From the NCBI GenBank assembly GCA_003250235.1, contig QKGY01000087.1, forward strand, positions 1 to 5,700: DNA of 5,700 nucleotides. The letters are read 5' to 3'. How positions within the stretch are numbered: position 1 is the stretch's first letter; the number at the start of each line of letters is the position of its first letter. The notes beneath the pieces are model-generated. The model did not search any database and was not told where the DNA came from. It worked only from the letters and a program-made list of their open reading frames with translations. Shown here piece by piece: positions 1-5,693 of this stretch. The position numbers and the translations under genes were made by a program. Source of the DNA: Desulfuromonadaceae bacterium (GTDB lineage: Bacteria; Desulfobacterota; Desulfuromonadia; Desulfuromonadales; SZUA-540).

Positions 1-17
1 ACAACGCCGAGGTTTAA
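1..17 (+). CDS. 3' end of an upstream gene, possibly flbD (partial)
   Basis: Only the last four codons and a TAA stop (15-17) are inside the window, reading ...Asn-Ala-Glu-Val-stop in the frame that ends just before motA. The stop lies 3 bases before the motA ATG, as expected for a tightly packed operon. In Geobacter-like bacteria, spirochaetes and several Firmicutes the gene directly before motA is often flbD, a small flagellar protein of about 60-90 residues, so that is the best guess. The guess rests on gene order alone, because the visible residues carry no diagnostic motif and another frame is also open across these few bases. Confidence 0.35.
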
Positions 18-20
18 GAG

Positions 21-791
21 ATGGATCTGTCCACCATAATCGGAATATGCGCCGCCTTTGCCCTGATGCTCTCAGCCATCATGATGGGGGGGTCCATATT
101 CCTGTTCATCAATGTTCCCTCCATCGTTATCGTCGTGGGCGGAACCATTGGGGCGACCCTGGTGCATTACCCGTTCAAGAATGTTTTCGGAGCCTTTTCG
201 GTTTTCAAAAAAGCCTTTTTTCACAAAGACACCTCGCCCAACGAAATCATCTCCAGCCTGATCGTCCTGGCGACCAAGGCCCGCAAGGAAGGGATCCTCT
301 CGCTGCAGACCGCTATGAACGGCATCGAGGACGGCTTTTTTCTCAAGGGGTTGCAGATGGCGGTCGACGGGCAGGAACCCGAGTCCCTCAAGGAAATGCT
401 CGACCGCGAGATCGAGTACATTCAGGAGCGTCATGAAGGCGGCGCCGACATCTTCACCACCATGGGGGCCTATGCGCCGGCCATGGGGATGATCGGCACC
501 CTGATCGGTCTGGTGCAGATGCTTCAGACCATGGAGGATCCCTCCACCATCGGCCCGGCCATGGCCGTCGCCCTGCTGACGACTTTCTATGGCGCCGTCA
601 TCGCCAACGTTATCTGCATCCCGGTGGCCGGCAAGCTCAAAAACCGCTCCCAGTCCGAAGTGCTGCTCAAGACCCTGATCGCCGAAGGGATGAAGTCGAT
701 CCTTACCGGCGAGAACCCGAGGATCATGGAGCAGAAGCTGCATGCCTTCGTGTCGCCGCAGCATCGCGAGAGCAACTTCAACAAGAAATAA
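21..791 (+). CDS. motA: Flagellar motor stator protein MotA (PomA-like)
   Basis: MotA is the inner-membrane subunit that, with MotB, forms the ion channel of the flagellar stator; its cytoplasmic loop pushes on FliG to make torque. The 256-residue protein has the family's four membrane segments (about 4-22, 32-50, 146-168, 177-203), with a large charged loop at about 51-145. The third segment carries APAMGMIGTLIGL and the fourth GPAMAVALLTTFYGA; both are hallmarks of the family and closely resemble Vibrio PomA. The conserved prolines are P153 and P201, matching E. coli P173 and P222 by motif. In the loop, R88 and K89 are present, but the usual Glu eight residues after the Arg (E. coli E98) is Gln here (Q96). 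The length is nearer to PomA (about 253) than to E. coli MotA (295). A GAGG at 9-12 lies 8 bases before the ATG and supports this start. motB follows after 27 bases. The identification is very secure; the coupling ion is inferred only. Confidence 0.97.
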   Translation: MDLSTIIGICAAFALMLSAIMMGGSIFLFINVPSIVIVVGGTIGATLVHYPFKNVFGAFSVFKKAFFHKDTSPNEIISSLIVLATKARKEGILSLQTAMNGIEDGFFLKGLQMAVDGQEPESLKEMLDREIEYIQERHEGGADIFTTMGAYAPAMGMIGTLIGLVQMLQTMEDPSTIGPAMAVALLTTFYGAVIANVICIPVAGKLKNRSQSEVLLKTLIAEGMKSILTGENPRIMEQKLHAFVSPQHRESNFNKK

Positions 792-818
792 GAACCCCCG
801 GGTCGGAGAGGGTGTTAC

Positions 819-1559
819 GTGGCAAGGAAACCAAAAAGCAAACCGGCAGGCGCCCCCGAGTGGATGGTCACCTACAGTGACCTGGTCACCCTGCTGCTGA
901 CCTTCTTCGTGCTGCTGCTGTCGATGGCCAGCATGGACCGCATCAAGTTTTCGGCGGCGTCGAGCTCCCTCAAGGGGGCCTTCGGCATCATGGGGGGAAA
1001 ACAGCAGAAAGAGATCGCCGCGCCGGCCATCGTCGACTTCGCTCCCGTTGACGACGACATGTACCAGAGGGTCTACAAGCGGGTGCTCAACCAGCTCAAC
1101 CGCTTGCGGCTCGATAAAACGATCACCCTGGTTCAGGATCGCGGCGCTATCGTGCTGCGCATCAACGACGCCATTCTTTTCGACTCGGGCCAGACCGAGG
1201 TGAAGCCCGAGGCCTATCCGGTGCTGCGCAAGGTGGCCGAACTGGTCCGCCCCCTGCCGATGAACCTGAAGATCGAGGGGCACACCGACGATGTCGCCGT
1301 CGCTTCAGGGGACCGCTCCAACTGGGATATTTCCGTGATGAGGGCGGTGTCGGTGCTGAAATTCATGCAGCAGGAAAAGCTGTTTCCCCTAGACCGCATG
1401 TCGGCGGTCGGGTACGGAGACCAGAAACCCCTGGCTTCCAACGATACCCCGGAGAACCGGGCGATGAACCGGCGGGTGGAATTTGTTCTCGAGAGCATGG
1501 GCACGCACCAGGAGCAGCTGCCCTACCTGATAGACGCGAAAGACCAGATGCCTTTTTGA
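819..1559 (+). CDS. motB: Flagellar motor stator protein MotB (PomB-like, OmpA-domain)
   Basis: MotB is the stator subunit that carries the ion-binding aspartate and anchors the stator to peptidoglycan. The 246-residue protein has a short basic N-terminus (RKPKSK), then PEWMVTYSDLVTLLLTFFVL, a single membrane helix at about 16-37 with the essential D21. A plug-like segment follows (about 41-58, including KFSAASSSLKGAFG), then a linker and an OmpA-like peptidoglycan-binding domain at about 110-225. That domain shows LFDSGQTEVKP (120-130), IEGHTDD (152-158), NWDISVMRA (168-176) and NRRVEF (217-222). By motif, D157 and R175 match the two OmpA residues that contact diaminopimelate. The helix resembles Vibrio PomB, including Leu at D+11 (L32), where E. 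coli MotB has Val. The start is GTG: GGAGAGGG at 805-812 sits 6 bases upstream, and the next Met (M16) is already in the membrane segment. The domain content leaves no realistic alternative. Confidence 0.97.
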   Translation: MARKPKSKPAGAPEWMVTYSDLVTLLLTFFVLLLSMASMDRIKFSAASSSLKGAFGIMGGKQQKEIAAPAIVDFAPVDDDMYQRVYKRVLNQLNRLRLDKTITLVQDRGAIVLRINDAILFDSGQTEVKPEAYPVLRKVAELVRPLPMNLKIEGHTDDVAVASGDRSNWDISVMRAVSVLKFMQQEKLFPLDRMSAVGYGDQKPLASNDTPENRAMNRRVEFVLESMGTHQEQLPYLIDAKDQMPF

Positions 1560-1581
1560 TGGATGAGATACGGAGTGCGAC

Positions 1582-2097
1582 ATGGCAAAAAAAGATGACG
1601 AACAGATCGAACAGCCGAAAGCGAAAAAGGGAACGTTGGCCCTGATTCTGGCCGTGGTGCTGGGGGTGATTCTGCTGGCAGGCGTCGGCGCGGGAGCTTA
1701 CTTCCTGGGATCGCGCAACCAGCCGGCACCGGAGGCCGCCGCCGATGGCAAGGATGCGAAGAGCGGAGACAAGGCCGCCGAGGTGGAGAACAAGGTCGGC
1801 CCCATGGTCGACATCTCGAGCTTCATCATCAATATCCTGGACCGCGACGAAGTGCGCTATCTCAAGGCATCGCTGTCCCTGGAAGCCGACAACGAAGAGA
1901 CCGCCAAGGAACTGGATGAGCGGCGCGCCCAGGTGCGGGATGCCATTCTGCTGCTCATCGGCAACAAGACCTTCGACGAGCTTCGCGACCTGCAGGGCAA
2001 GATGCAGTTGCGGGCCGAACTGATGGCCCAGGTCAACACCCTGCTGCAGAAGGGGCAGGTCAAGAACATCTATTTCACCGACTTCGTCGTGCAGTAG
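1582..2097 (+). CDS. fliL: Flagellar basal body-associated protein FliL
   Basis: FliL is a single-pass inner-membrane protein that surrounds or contacts the stator and supports stator assembly or output, especially under load. The 171-residue protein has a charged cytoplasmic start (KKDDEQ), one membrane helix at about 18-43, a flexible Ala/Asp/Lys-rich linker (about 46-72) and a periplasmic FliL domain to the end. Family hallmarks are visible: RYLKASLSLE (92-101), VRDAILLLIGNKTFDEL (118-134), then LRAEL and VNTLL, and the terminal VKNIYFTDFVVQ (160-171), which is typical of FliL C-termini. A CGGAG at 1571-1575 lies 6 bases before the ATG. The gene starts 22 bases after motB and precedes the switch gene fliM, a placement between stator and C-ring genes that is common for fliL. 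Length and motifs are normal. Confidence 0.95.
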   Translation: MAKKDDEQIEQPKAKKGTLALILAVVLGVILLAGVGAGAYFLGSRNQPAPEAAADGKDAKSGDKAAEVENKVGPMVDISSFIINILDRDEVRYLKASLSLEADNEETAKELDERRAQVRDAILLLIGNKTFDELRDLQGKMQLRAELMAQVNTLLQKGQVKNIYFTDFVVQ

Positions 2098-2123
2098 CGC
2101 GGGTCGATCCGTTTTGCGCCGGC

Positions 2124-2130
2124 AAGGGGG
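2124..2130 (+). promoter_or_regulatory. Ribosome-binding site that fixes the TTG start of fliM
   Basis: AAGGGGG lies 5 bases before the TTG at 2136. No in-frame ATG or GTG is available nearby upstream, and the first downstream in-frame ATG (residue 81) would remove the CheY-binding peptide. This purine run therefore supports TTG as the true fliM start. Confidence 0.75.
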
Positions 2131-2135
2131 ACCTT

Positions 2136-3146
2136 TTGGAACGCATCCTCTCTAAAGAAGAAATCGCCGAACTCCTCTCCGCGGTTCGCGACGGGGACAT
2201 CGAGGTGGAAACCGAGTCGGACGGGACGTCGGGCAAGCGAGCCGTGACCCGCATCGATCTGGTCGGCGCCGGCGGCTCCGGGCGTTACCGGATCAACAAC
2301 TTCGACATCATCCTCGATGCCTTTACCCGCAACTACAGCCTGTCGCTGTCGAGCCGTCTGCAACGGTCCGTCACCATGAAGCGGGGCAACCTCGATTACA
2401 TGGAGTTCGACCCGTTTCTGCAGCAGCTCAACGAGTTCAACGCTCTGGGGGTGATCAAGCTCGATCCGCTCAAGAGCGCCGGTCTCTTCATCTTCGATGG
2501 GGCGCTGTCCTTCTCCTTTCTGGAGGCGATGCTGGGTGGCTCCACCGATGTGAAGCCCGTTGCTTTGCAGCGGGGGCTGACCGCCATCGAAATGAACGTG
2601 CTTCGCGGCTTGATGATCGATGCCTGTCTCGATCTGCAGAAGGCCTTTCGGCCTCTGGAGGATCTGACCGCGACCCTGGTCAATATCGAGGCCAACTCGC
2701 GCATGGTCAACATCGTGGCGCCCGACACCGATGTCATGGTGGCCGAGTTCGATGTGACGGTGGATAAAACGCCCGGCAAGATCAGCCTGATGATCCCGTT
2801 CTTCTCGCTGGAACCTTTCCGCGAGAAGCTCAAGGACGGCATTCTGGCGATCACCTCGCTGCGAGGGGACGACTGGAGCCGCACCCTGCAGTCCGACCTG
2901 GCCCGCATGAAGAGCACCGTGACCGGCCAGTTTGCCGAAATCAGTCTGTCCGTTCGGGATATCCTCAACTTCCAGGTCGGCGACATCATCGACCTCAGTT
3001 GCGATCCCGGCGGCCCCATCAATGTTCTGGTGGAGAACAAACCTAAATTCCAGGGTGTGGTCGGCGTACGCAACGGCAAGAAAGCCGTACGCATAACCAC
3101 CCGGATTGTCGAGGGAGTCAGTGATGGAAAAGAACGAGACCAATGA
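2136..3146 (+). CDS. fliM: Flagellar motor switch protein FliM
   Basis: FliM is the middle protein of the C-ring; it binds phosphorylated CheY and links FliG to FliN, setting rotation direction. The 336-residue protein is of normal length. The N-terminus ILSKEEIAELLSAV (4-17) is the CheY-P-binding peptide, usually ILSQxEIDALL; here the Asp is Ala (A11). A linker leads to the CheC-like middle domain (about 41-240), which has YRINNFD, NYSLSLSSRLQ, LEAMLGG (129-135) and the LTAIEMNVLRGLM helix. The usual GGxG FliG-contact motif reads GGST (134-137). A C-terminal SpoA domain (about 255-328) contains LSVRDILNFQVGDIIDL. Translation begins at TTG: AAGGGGG at 2124-2130 is well placed and the conserved peptide starts immediately after. 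The 3' end overlaps fliN by 23 bases, suggesting coupled synthesis of the two C-ring proteins. Identity is secure; the effects of the substitutions are unknown. Confidence 0.96.
   Translation: MERILSKEEIAELLSAVRDGDIEVETESDGTSGKRAVTRIDLVGAGGSGRYRINNFDIILDAFTRNYSLSLSSRLQRSVTMKRGNLDYMEFDPFLQQLNEFNALGVIKLDPLKSAGLFIFDGALSFSFLEAMLGGSTDVKPVALQRGLTAIEMNVLRGLMIDACLDLQKAFRPLEDLTATLVNIEANSRMVNIVAPDTDVMVAEFDVTVDKTPGKISLMIPFFSLEPFREKLKDGILAITSLRGDDWSRTLQSDLARMKSTVTGQFAEISLSVRDILNFQVGDIIDLSCDPGGPINVLVENKPKFQGVVGVRNGKKAVRITTRIVEGVSDGKERDQ
3111..3117 (+). promoter_or_regulatory. Ribosome-binding site that decides the fliN start, inside fliM
   Basis: GAGGGAG lies within the last codons of fliM, 6 bases before the ATG at 3124. 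It favours that ATG over two in-frame alternatives: a GTG at 3121, which is only 3 bases away, and a TTG at 3106, which lies upstream of the site. Confidence 0.8.
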
Positions 3147-3462
3147 AATGAAGGCCGCCAAGGCGGTTGCCGAAGCCGCGGGCGTAGAGTTCCAGAAGGA
3201 TATGCGCAACCTTGATTTCCTGCTGGATGTTCCCCTGCAGCTTTCGGTGGAAGTGGGACGCTCCAAGCTGCTGATCAAGGACCTGCTGCAGATGCGCGAA
3301 GGGTCGGTCATCGAACTGGACAAACTCGCCGGCGAGCCTCTTGACGTGTATGTCAATTCCCGCCTGATCGCCCGGGGCGAGGCGGTCATGGTCAATGACA
3401 AGTTCGGGCTGCGTCTGACCGATGTGGTCAGCCCCGCCGAGCGGATCGAGAAACTGGGCTGA
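3124..3462 (+). CDS. fliN: Flagellar motor switch protein FliN
   Basis: FliN forms the base of the C-ring with FliM and helps to dock the export ATPase complex through FliH. The 112-residue protein has a charged, alanine-rich N-terminal stretch (1-28) and then one SpoA domain (about 30-106). Its motifs are LLDVPLQLSVEVGRSKL (33-49), DLLQMREGSVIELDK (53-67), GEPLDVYVN (70-78), LIARGEAVMVNDKFGLRLTD (81-100) and the closing PAERI. This is the classical FliN pattern. It is shorter than E. coli FliN (137) because the N-terminal region is short, and it lacks the CheC-like part of Firmicutes FliY. The ATG at 3124 is chosen because GAGGGAG (3111-3117) is 6 bases away; a longer reading from TTG 3106 would put that site inside the gene. 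The first 23 bases overlap fliM in another frame, so the two are probably translationally coupled. fliO follows 6 bases after the stop. Confidence 0.95.
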   Translation: MEKNETNEMKAAKAVAEAAGVEFQKDMRNLDFLLDVPLQLSVEVGRSKLLIKDLLQMREGSVIELDKLAGEPLDVYVNSRLIARGEAVMVNDKFGLRLTDVVSPAERIEKLG

Positions 3463-3468
3463 TTTCCC

Positions 3469-3843
3469 ATGCGCCGACTCTTTTCCCTGATCCTGACGCT
3501 CTGGCCTTCGATGGCCCTGGCCGCCGAATCGGATGGCGTGTTCACCGCCAGCCTCAAGGTGATGGCCGCCCTGGCCGTCGTGCTGGGTATCGTGCTGCTG
3601 CTCTATGCCGCCAGCCGCAAGGGATTCGGATTTCTTCCCGCCGCCAAGGGGGGAGCCATCAAGGTGGTCGAGATGCGCCACCTGGCGCCCAAGAAAGCCC
3701 TATGCCTGGTGGAAGTGCGGGGGCAGGAGCTGCTTCTGTCCGTCGGCGCCGACCGCATCGAACTTCTGACCCGGCTGGGAAGCAAGCCCGAGGAGGAGTC
3801 CTTCGAGAAAACCCTGATCTCCAAACTCGAGGCCGGGCAATGA
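3469..3843 (+). CDS. fliO: Flagellar export-gate assembly protein FliO
   Basis: FliO is a poorly conserved membrane protein that helps FliP assemble into the flagellar export gate. This 124-residue protein starts with a basic, hydrophobic signal-like stretch (1-18, ending SMALA before AES). One strong membrane helix follows at about 26-48 and then a small cytoplasmic domain with VVEMRHLAPKKALCLVEVRGQELLLSVG split over 66-93. The pattern of a membrane segment followed by hxPKxxLxLVEVxGxxLLLGV is the FliO hallmark. The last residues match its normal size of about 100-150. Its place between fliN and fliP is also standard. No clear ribosome-binding site precedes the ATG, and UGGG (3455-3458) could pair with CCCA (3466-3469) across the start, so translation probably depends on ribosomes finishing fliN 6 bases upstream. 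The TGA stop overlaps the fliP ATG as ATGA. Assignment rests on weak family conservation plus strong context. Confidence 0.9.
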   Translation: MRRLFSLILTLWPSMALAAESDGVFTASLKVMAALAVVLGIVLLLYAASRKGFGFLPAAKGGAIKVVEMRHLAPKKALCLVEVRGQELLLSVGADRIELLTRLGSKPEEESFEKTLISKLEAGQ

Positions 3844-4580
3844 AAAAGCTCGCCTTCGGGCTCATCCTGATCGGTCTTGTGCTGCCCGCCGCTCTGCAGG
3901 CGGCCCCCCTGCCGACCGTTACCTTCGGAGTGACCGACGCCAACAGCCCCCAGCAGGTCTCGACCGCGCTTCAGGTGCTTCTGCTGCTGACGGTGCTCTC
4001 CATGGCGCCGGCCATCCTGCTGATGACCACGGCCTTTACCCGCATCGTCATCGTCCTCTCCTTTGTCCGCCAGGCCATGGGAACCCAGGCGATGCCCCCG
4101 AACCAGATCATTGTCGGGCTCTCGCTGTTTCTGACCTTTTTCATCATGTCGCCGGTGTTCAATCAGATCAACGACACCGCGCTGCAGCCGTATCTCAAGG
4201 AAAAGATCAATCAGCAGCAGGCGCTTGATCTGGCGGTCAAGCCGATGCGCGAGTTCATGTTCTCGCAGACTTCGGAGAAGGACCTGGCCCTGCTGATGGA
4301 GGTCTCCAAACAGCCCGTTCCGGAGAGACGCGACGACGTCAGCACCATGAGCCTGATCCCGGCCTTCATGCTGTCGGAGCTCAAGCGGGCCTTCCAGATG
4401 GGGTTCATGATTTTCATTCCTTTTCTGGTCATCGACATGGTCGTCGCCTCGGTGCTGATGTCCATGGGGATGATGATGCTGCCGCCGATCATTATTTCGC
4501 TCCCCTTCAAGCTGCTTCTCTTCGTTTTGGTTGACGGCTGGGGGCTGGTGGTCGGCTCTCTGGTGAAAAGCTTTTACTGA
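3840..4580 (+). CDS. fliP: Flagellar type III export-gate protein FliP
   Basis: FliP forms, as five copies with FliQ and FliR, the helical core of the flagellar protein-export channel in the inner membrane. The 246-residue protein has a signal peptide at about 1-21 (MKKLAFGLIL start, ALQA end), which is typical of FliP in many bacteria. Membrane-type segments follow at about 42-63, 86-104, 187-208 and 212-238. The family signature PAFMLSELKRAFQMGF occupies 174-189, followed by PFLVIDMVVASVLMSMGMMM and LPP (to 216). The methionine cluster M211-M213 corresponds to the gating methionine loop of the export pore. The earlier TTAFTRIVIVLSFVRQAMG (63-81) is also a standard motif. The ATG overlaps the fliO stop (ATGA), and a GAGG at 3829-3832 lies 7 bases upstream; a longer in-frame reading from 3702 would lie inside fliO and lose the signal peptide. 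The 58-base gap after it is the largest in the operon. Confidence 0.97.
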   Translation: MKKLAFGLILIGLVLPAALQAAPLPTVTFGVTDANSPQQVSTALQVLLLLTVLSMAPAILLMTTAFTRIVIVLSFVRQAMGTQAMPPNQIIVGLSLFLTFFIMSPVFNQINDTALQPYLKEKINQQQALDLAVKPMREFMFSQTSEKDLALLMEVSKQPVPERRDDVSTMSLIPAFMLSELKRAFQMGFMIFIPFLVIDMVVASVLMSMGMMMLPPIIISLPFKLLLFVLVDGWGLVVGSLVKSFY

Positions 4581-4638
4581 CGAAAACCGGGTTTCGGCAC
4601 CGTCCGTTTGCTGAACCCATCACGCCCTGGGAGGCGTC
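4581..4638 (+). other. 58-base gap between fliP and fliQ with weak inverted repeats
   Basis: This is the longest non-coding stretch in the window. GGGTT (4589-4593) can pair with AACCC (4614-4618), with one further wobble pair, around a loop of about 20 bases. CGAAA (4581-4585) can alternatively pair with TTTCG (4592-4596). Neither stem is strong or followed by a T-run, so this is not a convincing terminator. GGGAGG at 4629-4634 is the fliQ ribosome-binding site, 4 bases before the ATG. A GGCAC...TTGCT pair (4596-4612) resembles a sigma-54 promoter but has the wrong spacing. Confidence 0.4.
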
Positions 4639-4908
4639 ATGACGCCTGAATTTGTTGTCGATATAGGCCGCAAGGCCATGGAAACCGTGCTGCTGGTTTC
4701 AGCGCCGATGCTGCTGGCCGCCCTGATCGTCGGTCTGATCATCAGCATTTTTCAGGCGGCCACCCAGATCAACGAACAGACCATGACCTTCATCCCCAAG
4801 ATCGTCGCCGTGCTGGTCACCCTGCTCATCTTCGCCCCCTGGATGATCAAAATCCTGCTCTCCTTTACCACCGGGATTCTCGAAGGGGTCGCCACCGTCG
4901 GAGGCTGA
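4639..4908 (+). CDS. fliQ: Flagellar type III export-gate protein FliQ
   Basis: FliQ is the small export-gate subunit; about four copies pack around the FliP-FliR core. At 89 residues it has exactly the family's usual length. Two hydrophobic helices (about 16-38 and 50-75) flank the conserved loop FQAATQINEQTMTFIPK (38-54), the strongest FliQ hallmark, including K54. The N-terminus has the usual short form before the first helix (PEFVVDIGRKAMETVLLV). GGGAGG at 4629-4634 lies 4 bases before the ATG, a strong if slightly close site. The gene follows fliP after 58 bases and precedes fliR by 8 bases, as in most fliPQR clusters. A virulence-type homologue (SctS) is an alternative in principle, but the surrounding genes are all flagellar. 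Confidence 0.97.
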   Translation: MTPEFVVDIGRKAMETVLLVSAPMLLAALIVGLIISIFQAATQINEQTMTFIPKIVAVLVTLLIFAPWMIKILLSFTTGILEGVATVGG

Positions 4909-4916
4909 GAATCACT

Positions 4917-5693
4917 GTGGAACTGCCGGCTATTCCCGTCGAACAATTTCAGAGCTATCTCATCTGTCTGGCCCGGGTCGGACCGATGATCGGCACCCTG
5001 CCGGTCTTCAGCGGCGAACAGACGCCGGTGATGGTGCGCACGGCCCTGGCGGTGATGGTGTCTCTGGTGGTCTTCCCGGTGGTCAGCCCGTTGATCCCGA
5101 TGACCTCGTTCAATCCCGTGAACCTGGCGGTGGTGGTGGGCAGCGAGTCCCTGCTGGGCATCCTGGTGGGGCTGATCGCCCGGCTGATCTTTACGGCGGC
5201 CGAGTTCGGCGGCACCGTCATCGGCTATCAGATGGGGTTTGCCGCCGCCAACGTCTTCGATCCGCAGAACCAGCGGCAGGTCGCCCTGATCTCCCAGCTT
5301 CAGAACGTCTTCGCCATCCTGGTGTTTCTGGCTCTGGATATTCACCACCTCTTTCTGCAGGCGATCGTCTATTCGTATCGCTCCGTTCCCCCGGGCGGCA
5401 TGGATCTTTCCGGCGAGGCGGTTCCCTACCTGATGACCCTGGTCTCGGCCATGTTCGTGCTGGCCGTCAAACTGAGCGCGCCGGTGCTGGCCATCCTGCT
5501 GCTGTCGAGCTTCGTGCTGGGGATCCTCTCGCGGGTCTTCCCGCAGCTCAACGTCTTCATGCTGTCGTTTCCGGTCAACATCGGCCTCTCCCTCATGGTG
5601 ATGGGGTTGACCCTCAACCTGCTGGTGACGATGCTCGGTCGCGAATTCAATGCGCTGGGCGAGCGTTTCCTCCACCTGTTCCAGGTGCTGTAG
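4917..5693 (+). CDS. fliR: Flagellar type III export-gate protein FliR
   Basis: FliR is the single-copy export-gate subunit that completes the FliP5-FliQ4-FliR1 channel and helps recruit FlhB. The 258-residue protein is of normal length and mostly hydrophobic, with membrane-type segments at about 12-30, 39-60, 70-93, 127-152, 170-200 and 215-238. Family motifs are LARVGPMIGTLPVFS (18-32), the EFGGTVIGYQMGFAAANVFDP stretch (96-116), and SRVFPQLNVFMLSFPVNIGL (205-224), which is diagnostic for FliR. The start is GTG. A GGAGG at 4900-4904 is 12 bases away and a weaker GAGA at 4907-4910 is 6 bases away, overlapping the fliQ stop; the first internal Met (M24) would cut into the first helix. It is separated from fliQ by only 8 bases, so coupling is likely. 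A GGGAGGG directly after the TAG suggests that another gene follows. Confidence 0.96.
   Translation: MELPAIPVEQFQSYLICLARVGPMIGTLPVFSGEQTPVMVRTALAVMVSLVVFPVVSPLIPMTSFNPVNLAVVVGSESLLGILVGLIARLIFTAAEFGGTVIGYQMGFAAANVFDPQNQRQVALISQLQNVFAILVFLALDIHHLFLQAIVYSYRSVPPGGMDLSGEAVPYLMTLVSAMFVLAVKLSAPVLAILLLSSFVLGILSRVFPQLNVFMLSFPVNIGLSLMVMGLTLNLLVTMLGREFNALGERFLHLFQVL

Noticed and set aside
72..1283. Long open frame on the minus strand across motA and motB
   Set aside because: It mirrors two certain genes in GC-rich sequence, is rich in His, Gln, Gly and Asp as such antisense frames usually are, and has no recognisable domain.
3106..3123. Longer FliN from TTG at 3106 or GTG at 3121
   Set aside because: The GAGGGAG site at 3111-3117 lies downstream of the TTG and is too close to the GTG; ATG at 3124 has ideal spacing.
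2070..3557. Long open frame (about 495 codons) on the minus strand across fliM and fliN
   Set aside because: It spans several certain plus-strand genes and their junctions, has shadow-like composition and no family motif.
3702..3839. Longer N-terminus for FliP starting inside fliO
   Set aside because: The extra 46 residues are Arg/Gly/Ala-rich and unlike any FliP, whereas the ATG at 3840 has a good ribosome-binding site and starts a signal peptide.
4596..4612. Possible sigma-54 promoter (GGCAC then TTGCT) upstream of fliQ
   Set aside because: The GG-to-GC distance is 14 bases instead of the required 12, and sigma-54 tolerates little spacing change. A promoter inside fliPQR would also be unusual.
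4581..4618. Rho-independent terminator after fliP
   Set aside because: The possible stems are only 5-6 pairs, one has a long loop, and there is no T-run after them.
4752..5675. Open frame of about 307 codons on the minus strand across fliQ and fliR
   Set aside because: Its His/Gln/Asp/Arg-rich translation is the antisense of hydrophobic membrane-protein codons; no independent evidence of coding.
4639..5693. Virulence-type (non-flagellar) type III secretion genes
   Set aside because: FliP, FliQ and FliR have injectisome relatives, but the stator, FliL and C-ring genes in the same operon make this the flagellar system.
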